Positions 24,693 through 37,598 of a DNA stretch of 64,000 nucleotides are shown in pieces. Made by a program: the position numbers and the translations under genes. Numbering within the stretch: position 1 is the first letter of the stretch; each line of letters starts with the position of its first letter. The notes beneath the pieces were generated by a model. That model was not told where the DNA came from. It made no database searches and saw only the letters and a program-made list of their open reading frames with translations. The stretch comes from Malachius bipustulatus (lineage: Eukaryota; Arthropoda; Insecta; Coleoptera; Melyridae), in contig OU342630.1 of assembly GCA_910589415.1 (NCBI GenBank), positions 93,554,186-93,618,185 on the forward strand, given 5' to 3'.

Positions 24693-25147
24693 GTATACGA
24701 GGTTTGTCCAAAAACACGAATCTTCCTTAAGAATAAAGTACCTACCTTTAGTTTTGACAGTATCATACTTGTTATTAAAAAAATTGATCAGCACTGCAAA
24801 TAACATTCAAATAAGCAAACAATCGAATATTTGTTTTATCAAAAAGATTAGTAGTGTTTTAGTTTTGAAATCATAGTTGAATTAGGGCTGTTTCGCCGTG
24901 GTCCATGGAAATTTGCTCCGAGCGGAGAAAATCTGATCGGAATCAAGTCTGATTTCAATTGAAAAGCCTACACACATCCATTGTTTTAGTTTTTATGCTT
25001 TTTTTTGTTACGCAACTGCATTTATTGTTTATTTGAATGTTATTTGCAGTGCTGATTATTTTTTTAATAATAACTTATGACATTGTCAAAAATAAAGGTA
25101 CTTTACTCTTTGGGAAGATCATTTTTGGACACACCTAGTTTACGACT
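24693..25147. mobile_element. foldback MITE with AATAACATTCAAATAA arms
   Basis: The left arm near 24695-24830 (ACGAGGTTTGTCCAAAAACA, GATCAGCACTGCAAATAACA, TTCAAATAA) pairs with the right arm near 25000-25147 (TTATTTGAATG, TTATTTGCAGTGCTGATT, TTTTTGGACACACCTAGTTT). The unit is about 455 bases. The 65-codon frame inside it is not a gene. Confidence 0.75.
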
Positions 25148-25152
25148 GCAAA

Positions 25153-25186
25153 AATTTGATGTATGACTATAGTCATACATCAAATT
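25153..25186. repeat. perfect 34-base palindrome
   Basis: AATTTGATGTATGACTA is followed immediately by its exact reverse complement, with no loop. It sits five bases beyond the foldback at 24693-25147. It may be a separate tiny hairpin element or the target of that insertion. Confidence 0.85.
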
Positions 25187-28100
25187 AAGATAATATATTA
25201 AGAAAATATATTTTCTATTTTTTTCTGTTCACCATTATTGGTAACTTCGCTCTTATTGGAACCTTGAAGTTGATTCAATTAGCAAAAATAAAGTATTTTT
25301 GCCGCGTATTACAATGGTACACAAAAAACAATTGAAGGTTCACGTCATGAGATATTCCTAAATTATATCCAAAAATTGCGTTTTTGGGAATATCTTATGA
25401 CTTGATTTTTCAATTGTTTTTCTGTTTTAACCAACAGAGAAATGGTTTCCATTTGATCCGTGCGGGTTCCAAACTAAGAAAATTCATAAAATCAAGTTTG
25501 CTGGCAGATATATACAGTTGGGCGAAAGATATCCAGCTGCGGTTTTTAAAGAGACCTTAAGAATTTAATTCTCTTTTTCAACATGTAAAAACAAATATAC
25601 CAATCTATTTAATTTTTTTTTTTTAACGCAGCATTTGCTTATATGTCAGATAACGCCCTCTATTGGATGCGGTGGTGGCAAAATGAAAAATTCGTAAAGT
25701 TTAATCGACAGAGCAAGGAAAACTCTTTGTGAATCTTGTAAATTCTATTGAGGTTAACTGGAATAATCGGTACTTGAATAAACAAAGTTTTAACGTTCCT
25801 CCACCACTTTATTTACGAAGTTAATATTAAAAAAACTGCAAGATGAAAAAATCGAGGATATTTAAGTATTACACTCATGTTATTTTGAATATACCATAAT
25901 TTTTAAAAATATTGAGAAAATTACAATTTTTTTTGGCCATGGCTGTTATGCCCCCTGGCGGCAATTTTAGAAGCTCAGAAATATTTTACAGCGATTTTTC
26001 GGCTTCAGTTTCCTCCTAAATTTTTTTATCCTAAAGCTGTGCGACGAGCCCATTCTTAGTTGCCCATACCCAATACGTACAGCCTGAATAATATAGGAAG
26101 GCGAGAGTTTGACGAGAATTGGTTGGTGCGCAGATTGGGCTCCGAATCCATAAATGTTTATTGTCCAATATCAACAATGTTAGTCGGTGTCCGCGTAAAA
26201 AAAACAACCAACCAGATAAGGCTGATAAGAGTAACTCCGCCGTTCATCGAACAGGTAAAAAGTCAGTGGTGTGTACTGTTTAGCTCGTGTCGTATATTTA
26301 TTTAAAATAGGTGGTTTCTGTCATCGTGTCGTGTGTAGGTACCGATGTTTTTGTTATCATGTGTTTTATTGATTAATATATTATTGTTATTAATTTGTTA
26401 TTAATATATTGCTTGCCAGTAAAATAAGTATATACCTACACATCTACTATTTTAGTTTTTTTCCGCATAGGTACCTTATCTTAAATAAATTCTAAATAAT
26501 TTAACCGAGACTAATTCATATAAATTGGAATACTAAACGTAGATGTCCATATTGATTTCTTAATTGAAGATTGATAATTGACTTATCATTTATACCTAAA
26601 CATTTAAAATATATTAAAAATATAAAATATTTTTTATTATGTGCGCGGCGCCACTGATGTTATTTCTAGTCTGTTATGGTGGAACAGCGTTTATCAGTTC
26701 AATGGGTGGAACAATTAAAACCCGCAAGATGCGTAGTTCACGCCCAGACTCTTGCCTTCTTATAAAAATCATAGTATACATAGTTTTAATCACGCACCCA
26801 GCGCATGAAATTATTATACTTGCGGGTGTGCACTTTTTCTTTTACTATAAGTCACGGTGAAAGATAAATATCTTACACGGTGCTGTAAGTATTTCAAAAT
26901 TCTACCAATAAACATATTTTTAGATTCGTTCGTCTACTTAAGATTTTAAGATTTATCGTAATACATTTGATTAAACCAATAAATTAAAATTATTATTCCA
27001 ATCCCTAATATATTTCTTGAGTCATTTAATAGACTTCGGAAACTTTATCCTCTTTATCTTATCGCTCCTTCATCGGATTGCGATGTTTTCAGAGGATATC
27101 ATTTTCACCCTCAAGTAACCAGACTAAGCTAATAAGCAAAGTTTCATTAAAATCCTGTAGCAGTTTTAGATGTAGGTGCATGGTAGAAGGATGAAGAGAT
27201 AAATCATTGGGGTATAGAATAGATGATGAACACAGATATCAATTCCAACCTAAAACTCAGAACGTAAATAAAATAATTTTTACCTCGCGAAAACTCGAGG
27301 CCAACCTCGAGTCTTACACACAGTATTACGGCCGTATGTCGACCATAATGTCGGCAGTCACTCGTTGAAAGTGTTGAAACATTCCCATAACGAAATTAAA
27401 CGTGTTGAGCGACATAATATAGTAGGGCTACTAGTGCTTACCGCTGCTTTACATTACCCTTAGCTCTAGTTGTCAAACTCCAGATTTGGTTCGTGTGGCA
27501 GTTGTGTGGTCATCACACTGACATTTACAAATAAAAAAATTGTGGATTTCGTAAAAATTAAATAAACTGGCTTGCGTTTCTGCAGAAACGTAGAAGTAAG
27601 TTCAAGAAGCAACTTTATTGTACATGTGGTCGAAGTACATATATTCGAAGTTTAAGGCCATTATAAAGGTCCATGACTCCCAAAAAATAAGATATTCAAA
27701 TAAGATGCTCCAAGGGGTACAACTTGGCAAATATGCACAATATTATTCATTCGGGCATTCTTAAAACTATGGCTTATCCACACAAAACTTTTTTTGAGAG
27801 ATTGTCTGACTCTTTCAAAGTAATTTTCCCTTTTTAAATTAAACTGATTTGATAATCATATACTGGTGGACCGTCGGCTTTGTGTGTCCACTATCGTCCG
27901 AGGAGCTTGCGTCTTGTATTCAAAAATTGATTCGAGAGGTCTTTATTCTTTTTTCTACCCGTTAGATTGCTTCTTGTTAAATTAACAGTACAATTTGTCG
28001 TCACTCGGAACAATGCACGCAATTATTGTTTCATCATATAATATAACGATATGAAAACCCAGTATGTAGGTAGTGCAATCTGTTATCTTCATCATCGCAG

Positions 28101-28606
28101 TATATTTCGCTCACAAATATCGATTTACAAAAACTTCATTACTTCATGAAATGATATCGAGTAGCTACTAGAGCTGAGACGGGATAAATCAACGGAAATA
28201 AACCCAGACAAGCGCGCCGTGGGAAATATCACCGGAAAATTTAGCCCCAACCTTCACTAGGCGGATTAAATTTTATGCATTCTCGCTGTTGCAGCTCATA
28301 AATATAAGATTTTATATTTCCTTAAGAAAATCGTCCCGTACTAAAAGAAAATCGCCCCGTAGCAATAAATTCTTCATAAAAGGTTGGTTAAATAATTTAT
28401 TATTTCTGTTAGTATTAAAAGCGCAAATATTATGAACTGAACTCAAATAGCGCAGGCATTCGAGGGCGTCGATTAGGTACCATAACGGTTTAATATTTTC
28501 TTATGAAATTTTTTGTGTCGTGTTTCTAATAATTAGTCTAATATTATAGCAATAAAAATAACTTGTATGTCACATGAATCAGGGTTGTTACGATAGTTAG
28601 TCCAAC
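25187..28606. other. no recognised gene; repeat copy
   Basis: No supported gene. A stretch at 26185-26252 (GTCGGTGTCC...CGCCGTTCATCGAAC) is the inverted counterpart of 20993-21065, so both belong to one interspersed repeat. A word ATATCTTACACGGTGCTG at 26868-26885 resembles the ends of the foldback at 37599. CTCGAGG-CCAA-CCTCGAG near 27295 is a short hairpin. Confidence 0.4.
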
Positions 28607-28859
28607 TTGTCAATACCCCCCCCCCTAATTTTCACGCCACTGAACAAATTTTTGTTTAAATATATTTTCAACATTTCTGACATTTTTGGTTCAAAAAATG
28701 CATACGTAAGGTGCGTTATTATTAAGGTTTTTGAACTTTATACAATCAAGATTTCGAGAGGGACAAAACATTTTAGGGTGTCTTTCAATGTCTTTCAATT
28801 TTTGGAAATACAGAATACAGAATATCTACTCTTGACGGCTGGGGGCCGCAATTCTGGGG

Positions 28860-29390
28860 GAGGTAAATCAAAACTAAGGGGCGGTAAAACCTTTTCCCGG
28901 AATTGTTCCAAAGTGGTAAAATGTTTTCCATCACCTGGAACTATAACTATCCGATATTTACGCACTTGTGAAGTTGGTCCGAATTTCATAAAGCACAAAA
29001 GGCCAGAGGCGGTGATTCTGGGGGTGGTACAATATTTTGTCGATTTGGTAAAAAGTTGTACAACGTTTTTAACCACAATGTAGTAATCACTTTGGTTTTA
29101 CCACACACGTAAACTTGGCCCGAGTCTACTATGGTAGAATTATTAATTCCATAACTATTTTCTATAGGTGGTAAAAGAAAACGAGTTGATGGTAAAACAT
29201 GGTCTAACTACGGGCAATAGAATGGTACGTTTCACCACCTGGCCCGCGTTTTTTTTGCGGACTTCTGAAGTTGGAGCGAAATTTGAAAAATTTCATCAAA
29301 AAAAAACTGAAGGTGGTAAAACGAAAATAATTGTTGGTAAAACGTAGACGTTGGACCATGGATTATGACGTTTTACCACCCAGCTAAACT
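28860..29390. repeat. block of GGTAAAAC words and degenerate internal duplication
   Basis: About ten copies of GGTAAAA(C) or GTTTTACC occur on both strands, at about 28883, 28915, 29047, 29094, 29170, 29191, 29231 (variant), 29315, 29336 and 29370, often extended to GGTGGTAAAAC. A CACCTGG...CTTGTGAAGTTGGTCCGAA segment at 28933 recurs in altered form at 29235 (CACCTGG...CTTCTGAAGTTGGAGCGAA), so the block contains a diverged direct repeat of about 300-base period. The 158-codon frame at 28607-29083 overlaps it but shows no protein family. It could be a subterminal array of a DNA transposon. Confidence 0.5.
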
Positions 29391-29808
29391 TCTTGTCGGA
29401 TCTTCACTCAACTTCACCTGGTATCTAAAGTTCTGAAGATAGAAAGAAATTACAAATAGGAAATGGATTTAGTAAAAATTCAATTAAACTTGACCAAGCC
29501 AAGTTGGTTTTTGTTTTAATTATGGATAGGGATTTTCTTAGTGGTCTAGATTGTCTAAAATGTTTAGGCGTTAGAGATGCAGTTGCTCAAAAAGCTACCA
29601 AAGCTCCCTATACATGTTCAATGTGCTATGTATATCCTATCTAGATTTGTTTACATTTATAAACTGAGGTTGAGGTTATGAAAACATTATTTTTCTTTGT
29701 TCGCATGGATTCTAGAAATATGTTCTGTTTGCGGCCCTCTAGTCATACTTATAATCTCGAATAATCCTACAATGAGAATGAACTAAGAATCTAGCATGTG
29801 TCAACTAA
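29391..29808. other. no recognised gene
   Basis: AT-rich; nothing supported. Confidence 0.5.
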
Positions 29809-30285
29809 TACAGGGTGATTGATTGAAACGCCACATTAGAAAAAATTCGACTTCCAAATGATCTATGAATCTGAAATTTGGAACTTAGGCAACATACCTA
29901 ATAACGAGTCAAAATGAAATATTACCAAGATTGAACATGTAAGCCGTTTTTTGATATTATGGGCCGTTTTTGTGGTAAATGGGTTTAAAGTTGTAAAATT
30001 GCGATTTTCACTTGTTTATAACTCATAGCCGACTCAATTTAAAATACAACAATAAGCACCATTGTTATTACATTTTCTCAGACAATCTGAAAATGCAACA
30101 ATATATGAGGTGTCCCATTTAAAAAAACAAAGATGGCCATTGCTTTCGCCATTTTTAAATGTGCTGCCATCTTGGTAATATTTCATTTTGACTCGTTATT
30201 AGGTATGTTGCCCAAGTTCCAAATTTCAGATTCCTAGATCATTTGGAAGTCGAATTTTTTCTAATGTGGCGTTTCAATCAATCAA
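29809..30285. mobile_element. foldback MITE, about 475 bases
   Basis: The left arm starts TACAGGGTGATTGATTGAAA and runs about 120 bases to ATTACCAAGAT. The right arm (30170-30285) is a very close reverse complement, from ATCTTGGTAATATTTCATTT to TGGCGTTTCAATCAATCA. The right end lacks the CACCCTGTA tip seen on the left, so the terminus has eroded. The high arm identity points to relatively recent insertion. Confidence 0.85.
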
Positions 30286-30309
30286 GTATGTTAATTAGCG
30301 CACTTGACG

Positions 30310-30720
30310 TTATGGAACCTGCAGTGCCATGGCATATAAAGCCAGCCCGATCATAGTTAGCTTGGTTTGGGATGTTAATCAAAGACTCAAAGCTCAGTTG
30401 GAGAGTTAGAGACAGAAGGTTAAGGCGGTGTAGTTTTGAATGTTATCTGAGGCAGCACAATTATTGTAAAATGAAAATTAGAGAAGAGATACCAGCTGAT
30501 GCGTATATAGTACTCAGTATTTAGGCTGATAAAAAGTAACAGTGGTGTCGGTGAATTAATCGAAGTAGCACTTAGCAGTGAGATTAAGAAAGTGGTTATT
30601 TCATTTTGAGATAACTCCGTTAAATGACTTTCCTGTTTCTCTTGAGGTAGTTAAGGTCCTTTAGCTAGCATCAGTCATTTATTTAAATAAAACGCTTAAG
30701 GATTCAACATTTCAAGTTGT
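30310..30720 (+). repeat. LTR-like or promoter-like block
   Basis: GCATATAAAGCCAG at 30333 resembles a TATA box, and an AATAAA word follows at 30686. GAGAGTTAGAGACAGAAGGTT and GGCAGCACAA recall the block at 19730-20041. No coding region follows. It could be a solo LTR of a related retrotransposon. Without boundaries this is tentative. Confidence 0.25.
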
Positions 30721-32239
30721 ATAGGTATTTTTTTCACATATATTACTGGATGGCTAGCTAGAACGCAGATTGTCTCTAATAATCCAAAGTAAAAGACGTA
30801 TATTTTTGGATGTCGTAATTATTATTGTATTAATCGAAGGCTAATTATTACCAACCTAGGATTTGTTAGTTTGTATAATCACCATCCGAGATACGAGCAA
30901 CTTTGATTACTCTACTCATAGGACACAAAATAGCAAGTTTGCTGGTTAATTTGTAAACTAAACCGAGAATACACGGTTATGTACCTAATAATAATAATTT
31001 AAGTGGCTGTTTAACCGTATGTTTTAGTCGACATGTTGATAAATGAGGGCTTCAGAGTGGTGTTTATGGTCCAGTGTGTTACATACACCCTTTGATAGTT
31101 TGTCTACTGATAAATGCATCAGAGTATTGTTTGAATATTGTCAGTAGCAGCGTGCCCTTCGAAAATGGGAAACCTATATCAAATGGAAAATATTTTGTGT
31201 TTCATTGCTTTCCATTTTCCAATACCTGTCTGACATTTTATTTGTTTAGCACGAATAATTGAAAACTTTTATTACATTTGTAAAGACCTGCTATTAAGGG
31301 TATAACCCAACACGAAGGAGTTTCAGAATTTCTTTGTTTTAATCTCTCTGTTCTAAGTATGGGAAGTTATATTATTTGGTGGTTTATACATAAGAAGCCT
31401 GCCTGTGAAATTTCATCAGATTCGTTGGAAAAATGAACTTATCGTACCTACATGACGAACTTATAATCGTACCTTTTTTTCTATGCAAAAAATATATCCT
31501 GCAGACTAGCAGGAACGAGTTCCCTTCCAACCGTCGAAAGAAGGAGTTCATCTCCAGCATTCGCAAAACGAAAGTGTTTACATACGCGCTTCCGCGTTGC
31601 TTGCATTTTTACACATAAACGCATTTTATCTACGCAATCCAGTTATCCAAGAAGGAACGGATCCTCAACTTGCATATAGAGGCTACTTCAAAAGCGTAAG
31701 TTTGCACTCCTTAAATAATCCCCATTCCTGAATTTATCTCAATTATTAATTTGGCCGTCAAGACATTTATTCAAATACCGCATTCATCCAAAATCAAACG
31801 CAACGCGTTTTGCTCCTTCGGTCAGATTTTGAGTTCGACCACAATCAATCCCAAAACATTTTGTTCCTTCGAGCTGAATGTTTATACAATAATTATTATT
31901 GCGTATAAGTATTTTTCATCGGAACTTTCTTTGGTAGTTCATTTCTCATTTCAAGGGGGAATATTGAAATTAACTTCAAAGTTGTAAAATGTAAACTTGG
32001 CGTGCGTAGGTGAAAATAATAAACGTGCAGAAAATAAAAAGGCAACATGAATGAGAAAGCTTGATAACACATTGAGAGCTATTAGAAACATCCAATCCAT
32101 ACTTTTTTAATGGACAAGTTGTCACATGGCTATGTACAACACAGTACTATAAACATCGTTCTAAAGCCCTCATTTATCAGCACGTCGACTAAACTTGGGG
32201 GTGGAACAATGCTTGATCTGGCGATTCTTTGTGTACTTA
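30721..32239. other. no recognised gene
   Basis: AT-rich; nothing supported. Overlapping frames on both strands at 31384-31618 reflect a partly palindromic sequence. Confidence 0.45.
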
Positions 32240-32300
32240 CCGTGCGGACAGCGGTGGACAACGGACGACGCGCGAACGACACACCTCCGCAGAACCTGTA
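32240..32300 (-). other. possible first exon with strong splice donor
   Basis: On the minus strand a GC-rich segment (CGGAGGTGTGTCGTTCGCGC...GCTGTCCGCAC) ends at GGTAAGTAC, a near-consensus donor. The composition contrasts with the surroundings. I see no ATG-initiated frame, so it would be a 5' untranslated exon of an unseen gene to the left. A weak call. Confidence 0.25.
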
Positions 32301-32960
32301 ATTAATCAAATGTCACTAATGGCACAGGCAACACCAGCATGCATCATCTGGAGCTTAGCAAGCTCCGCACACCGATAAATTAATAATCATACACATCGCA
32401 AAGTTCAACATTTGCTATACATACATACGAATTTGTTTTGTTTTCTGTAGCCTTTAAAAAAAGTATCAATTGCATAGTCAAATGGGAAGACAACTTTGTT
32501 ACGTAACGTATAGTAGTCGAGGTTATATTTTTTATACAAAAACTCTACATTTCGACACTGCATGCCACTGAAACCTGGGATGCGGTGCTGCACTCGCTTC
32601 AGATTGCAGCATAATTATTATGAAATGAGTTAGATCAGTGAAAACGGTTGTTCAAAACAATGCACTTCGCCATAATCTGTATTAGCTCATAATAATTATA
32701 GTTTCTGTTGTTTCAAAAAAAAAAGTCGAAAGTTAAGCCGTGTTAAAAATTGAATGCAAATTAGCAGTTAATCCGTGATTGGCTCTTAGTTACGGATCAA
32801 GAAAAAATTTGCGTTGTTCAATGCACGTCGTTGAACGTAAATCTGTGACTACTTTAATCACCCAGTTTTGGGTGATTGACTATTTTTGAGCACATTCAAA
32901 ATAAATGACCATTTGACATTTGTCATAATTTATTATAATTTCTCACTTTTTCAGCAAAAT
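32301..32960. other. no recognised gene
   Basis: AT-rich; nothing supported. Confidence 0.5.
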
Positions 32961-33120
32961 GCAGAGTGATCCTGAAATGGCGGACACGGATAGTGTACCA
33001 CATCATGCATCGTGAATTAGGGATTCTAAGTTCATTAACTTTTTTCTCCAGTATGGCTTCCTTAAGAAGATAAATGACCAATTTTGTAGAAAAAAAGTCC
33101 CAACACTTCACTCGGTACAC
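32961..33120 (+). repeat. partial copy of the GGCGGACACGG palindromic repeat
   Basis: GTGATCCTGAAATGGCGGAC followed by ACGGATAGT matches the ends of the foldbacks at 54053 and 61259. The following ATTAGGGATTCTAAGTTCAT and TCTCCAGTATGGCTTCCTTA segments match, in reverse, the inner part of the 61259 copy near 61800-61850. Only one arm is present. Confidence 0.7.
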
Positions 33121-33298
33121 TTCTTCAGACTAAAAAATAGTAGGTCTGCAGCGCACCCCCTAAAAACGCTTTAGAAATGGAATAATAAGTGGGATGGGTG
33201 AGGTAAGCATTTCAAACCAATTGTGATCGACATTCTTTATGCAACAACACACCTTTAGTTGATTACTGGCGAAGATTTACACATTAGAACATACAGGG

Positions 33299-33505
33299 TT
33301 GTTCCGTCCCCATTTCCCGTTCCTACACCCGCCTGTGGTCCGGACGGCAGAGTGCAATATGACGCATCGATACTCGCCCCGCACCCCTGAAGGAAGAACC
33401 TACAGGTGGACAGAGACTCAAGATTTATACTTCGAGACGGTCGCACGCAAAAATATCGCTCCGCGCTCGGCAATATTCGCACGCTCGCTGTCGTCATCCA
33501 AACTG
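33299..33505 (+). other. possible first exon with strong splice donor
   Basis: A GC-rich, CpG-containing segment ends in CCAAACT before GTAAGTACCC, a consensus donor. It is open from ATG 33359 (MTHRYSPRTPEGRTYRW...) to the donor, and is also open in a second frame. It lies about 1 kb from the opposite-strand candidate exon at 32240-32300, an arrangement like a divergent promoter. No protein family is recognised. Confidence 0.25.
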
Positions 33506-33706
33506 TAAGTACCCGCTTGTTTTCTCTAATTACTTCTTATCCTTATCAATATATAATTCTTTTACCCGCATTTATCGCTACACCGCCACTATTCATTAAT
33601 CCGCGTTTATTGGGAATTACAGGAACTAAAGCTGTTTTCTGTACCCTACCGCCGGCGTCTTAGACAGGTCGTAAAAATATAATTGCGCCTGTGATAAGAA
33701 CCCCAA

Positions 33707-34236
33707 ACAAGGGTGTTAAGAAAATGGCGGATAAGCTCTTCAGTACATTGTAGGGGACACTCAGTAGAGTACGGGAAAAATAATTTAAAAAATTCTGGTC
33801 TTCAATTTGGTGAGATAAAAAATGCCAAAGTTAACATTTTACTATCTTTGTTTTTCAGTATTTGCAAAAAATAAATGATTTTACAGATATAAAAAGGGTA
33901 CTTTAATTGTTATCAATTAAAAAAATTGCTTAAGATGTATTACTGGCTTGGAAAATGTAATAAGAATTTTCTTTATTTTCTAAGGTGCTGAAAAAAAAAG
34001 CATTTGGCAACAACGGTTTTGATACCTTGACTACCTGCATTGTTAGAAATTAGACGAAATTACCAAATACCAACTATTATCGTGTTAAACATTGCCAAAT
34101 TTATTGTTCAATATTTTGCTTATATCTTTTAAAATGTAGCTCTGGATTTTTTAAAATTATTTTTCCCGTACTTTACTGAGTGTCCCCTACAATGTACTGA
34201 AGAGTTTATCCGTCATCTTCTTAACACCCTGTATAA
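33707..34236. mobile_element. foldback MITE, about 530 bases
   Basis: The left arm (AAGGGTGTTAAGAAAATGGC, then TCTTCAGTACATTGTAGGGG) pairs with the right arm (CCCCTACAATGTACTGAAGA, ending CTTCTTAACACCCTGTATA). The arms are about 100 bases. It is directly followed by a mariner remnant. Confidence 0.8.
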
Positions 34237-34249
34237 AAAATCAACAGTT

Positions 34250-34540
34250 CCAAGCATTTTTGCCGCGCGCCTTTGCAATGAAAGTAATAATTATCCGTTT
34301 TTAATGGCAGAAAGGCTAAATGCAAATTATTATTTAGGAATTCTTAGTGAATACTTTTCATCTCAATTGGATGAAGAAAATTTGGAATTTAGAACAAATT
34401 TAATATTCCAGCAAGATGGTTTCCCAGCGTATACTGTTTGCAATGAATATCACAACCTGGCTTAATGGACCGATACACTGGCCAGCACGTTCTCCGCCGG
34501 ATCTCACCTCAATGGATTACTTTCTTTCTGTGAAGAATCT
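34250..34540 (+). pseudogene. mariner-family transposase remnant
   Basis: Plus-strand frames give LNANYYLGILSEYFSSQLDE, then IFQQDGFPAYTV (the FQQDGAPAH motif around the second catalytic Asp), then WPARSPPDLTSMDYFLSV (the WPARSPDLTPLDFFLWG motif). Frameshifts and a stop separate them. The left part has been lost at the foldback boundary (34236). Inactive. Confidence 0.75.
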
Positions 34541-36457
34541 TGAGTTCGCCATTTTGAATTTTATGAAAATTATTTTTTTTTTAGAATTCGGCCGCTTTGG
34601 TGCAATAAAAAACAGGCCACGTAGTATTTTTTGAAAATCGAGTGTATTTTCAAGATATTTTGGCTTTCAGCAGGTTATACTTTTGTTGATATATTGATAA
34701 AGGCCTTCCTAATGAACGATTAAAGAAACAAAAGGATATACTTTTCTCGTTTTACTAAACAATAACATAACTTAGAGCCATGATAACTGTCACTGAACTA
34801 CAGTCTTTCACAGTACCTAACAAAACAACAAACTTCCTCACTACCTATAGCAACCGAAAAATGATAAACCCAAAACACAGATGCCAAAACCCAAAATGCC
34901 AAACACATAGACATTCTTTGCAAATTGAATGAATAATGAAACATGAAATGATTGAATTTCAATTTTCTAACATTGTTCATTTAAAATGAAAATAATTAGC
35001 ATTCTTTTTTTATGATCCAGGAGGAAGTTGTTTATCCCTGCAAAATCAAATGTGTAAGCTAAAATCCTACGTACTCATATTACACAAAATAACAACAAAA
35101 ATTTTATAATCCAAAAATTTTAATAAAAAAGATTGTAAAAATAAATACTAAAATATAAAGCGGCCCAGTTTTTTTGCACCTGAGTGTTGTCTCTTAGCCG
35201 ACCTCAATTCCCGGTCATTTGACAAAAACACTTCACGATGTCAAATGAAATCGTGAAGAAAAAACTGTAAATTGCATGCAAAGTTGTAGGAAATTGAATT
35301 TTCTACATTTTGTCGTCATTTGGAATTTAGACTACCACTGACCCCCCTCTTAACTGGTATAAAAAGAAGGATATACAAAGAAATTTTTCCTATCTTTAAT
35401 GTACATAGTGACTGCGCTATCATTAATGGGTTACTTTCTGTAAAAAAGCTTCCTGCTTATTTACATTTATTTTATTCTATATATTATGTATAATGATAAT
35501 AATAACAATTAATTAATTATTAATCAAACAACGAAACGTCAAATTAACTATTTTCAAATTTTAACTTGGTATCTAAATGTATAATTAATTAATCATAGAT
35601 TATCTTTTCGTGCGAACAACCGGCCCCGTTGTATAGTGTCTCTAGCTGGTCTTCTCGATGCTAAATCTTATTCAAAGTGTCTCCTACGAACTGTTCTGGC
35701 TGAGAGCTTTATATGCTCTAAGCTCTTCTATGTAAAAGTCCAAAATGATGGCAATCATCGACCTCGCTGCCCAAGAAACCGATCATCTAGATCATTTATT
35801 GAAAGTCTTCGACCGGACTGACCCTTCTTTTTTGAATCATTGTGCATGTGTTTGACGAAATCGTGAGATGCGTCTTGAGCAGTAAGTCCTCGCGGTAAAT
35901 TAAGGTGCGTAGTGCAATAATATTAAAGCACACTTTCGATCATCCTTGTTCAAAGCAGTAATTTCGTTAACCATTATACAAAAAAACAAAAGATGTTTGA
36001 ATGTTTGAAAAAAAAATCCACCATAATGGCGGAAATGACAGTTTAGACTATCAATTGTTTTGATGAAATGAACAATTATTAACAATAAACAAAAATAAAA
36101 ACTAATGAGTGCATAAAAATGTCGTTTGTCCATCGGCAGTGTACTTTCTAGTATAGCGATAGTGCGATAATACGGGAGTTTATTTTAAAACATTCCATAA
36201 TCGAGCATTAAGCAGTCGAGATGATAAAACTTCAACAATCTTTGTAGTTTTCTGAGTCAGTTTTAATGCAGAACAGACAAGGCATTAAATTAAAGAAATT
36301 ATCAGTTGGTGTACTACTACAGAAACACACATGAGCAAACAATGAGGCATTTCCGTTACTGTAACTGTTTTTGCATTGATATGGCCCCCGACATGTAAAC
36401 TTAAGAAGAAATAATAAATAAACTATTATAAATGAGGCATTTCCTGGAAAATGACAA
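34541..36457. other. no recognised gene
   Basis: AT-rich; no supported gene. Confidence 0.5.
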
Positions 36458-36993
36458 TATACTGGGTGATCCATATTAATCTATTTTCATAATTATTCGG
36501 GAAGGGGGACATCGTCACGGGGTGGGGGTGACTTCGACGATTCAAATGGAAACTCCAATTTTTCATTGCGGGTTATGATTCAGCGTGGAGAAAAACAAAC
36601 TTTTGCATGAAATTTTTTTTTCAAATTCGCCCTCATCCACCGAACATGGAAAACAAAAAAGACTTTCTCGAGATTTTAATAGATTTTTCATGACTGGACA
36701 ATTGCTTGGAGGCAAAATTGCAGGGGGCAGAAGTTGTTTGGTTTTTAGGGGGATATCATTTGCAGACCAGAACCACCCCCAACTCCAGAATCGTAATACC
36801 CGAAAATAAATCAGCGTTCCCATAAAAAATGTCAAAGTCACTTCCACCTCCTACCTAGGGGTTGAGGGTGGTTCTGGTCTGAAAACAATATCCCCCTCAA
36901 AACCAAACAACTTTTGTCCCAAACGTTTGTTCGGAGAATGTTGCCCCTGTCCAATAATTCCGAAAATAAATTAAAATGGAACACCCAGTATAT
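36458..36993. mobile_element. foldback MITE with TACTGGGTG ends
   Basis: The left end ATACTGGGTGATCCATATTA, then ATCTATTTTCATAATTATTC, pairs with the right end AATTCCGAAAATAAATTAAA followed by ATGGAACACCCAGTATAT. An inner palindrome pairs GTTGTTTGGTTTTTAGGGGG with CCCCCTCAAAACCAAACAAC around ACCAGAACCACCCCC. The 41290-42435 element contains related internal sequence. Confidence 0.8.
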
Positions 36994-37598
36994 AGGGGAA
37001 TATTAGGTAATAATAATAGTAATAATAATAATAATTGACATTCCTTTATGAGAACCAAAAATATTTAAAAGTTAATAAAAAGTTTAGGAAAAAATCCAAA
37101 GAAACATGAAATCTTTATGGCGGTATGTCAATGTTTGGAAAAGCAGGTGCTATAATAGCAATAGCAATATAATTCTTTAGCACACTGGATTCCAGCTGAC
37201 AGACAAGAATCAAAAACAGGAAAAACAGGAAGGGAACTTCAAGGAGCGAACATAATATGCTCAGTTTCCTCGGCAGTTTATACGAGGTGGAAATGGAAAA
37301 TGAAGAAGCAGTAAACTTCTTATAATGATAGCACGACTAAGTAGGCAAATTAGGTTCTACAGTGTATACATATGAGTCAATATTGCACACATGCCAACCT
37401 TTTGCTTCACAGTTTACCAAGCTAAATACCTACTTCAAACCAAAACATATAATACGAAAAAAATGCCACAATGGCGGTACCAACACGACAGGACGGATCT
37501 TGAAACTGTTTACCTATTAAAATAAAGTAGGTATAATACTCGATACCCTTCACATAAAAAAAAATTGTATACAGTTGATTACTTCTCTCAACCTTCTC
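36994..37598. other. no recognised gene; short (AAT)n run
   Basis: A TAATAATAATAGTAATAATA run at about 37006-37035; otherwise nothing supported. Confidence 0.5.

Noticed and set aside
28607..29083. 158-codon plus-strand open frame
   Set aside because: It overlaps the GGTAAAAC array, is matched by a 93-codon frame on the other strand, and shows no protein-family features.
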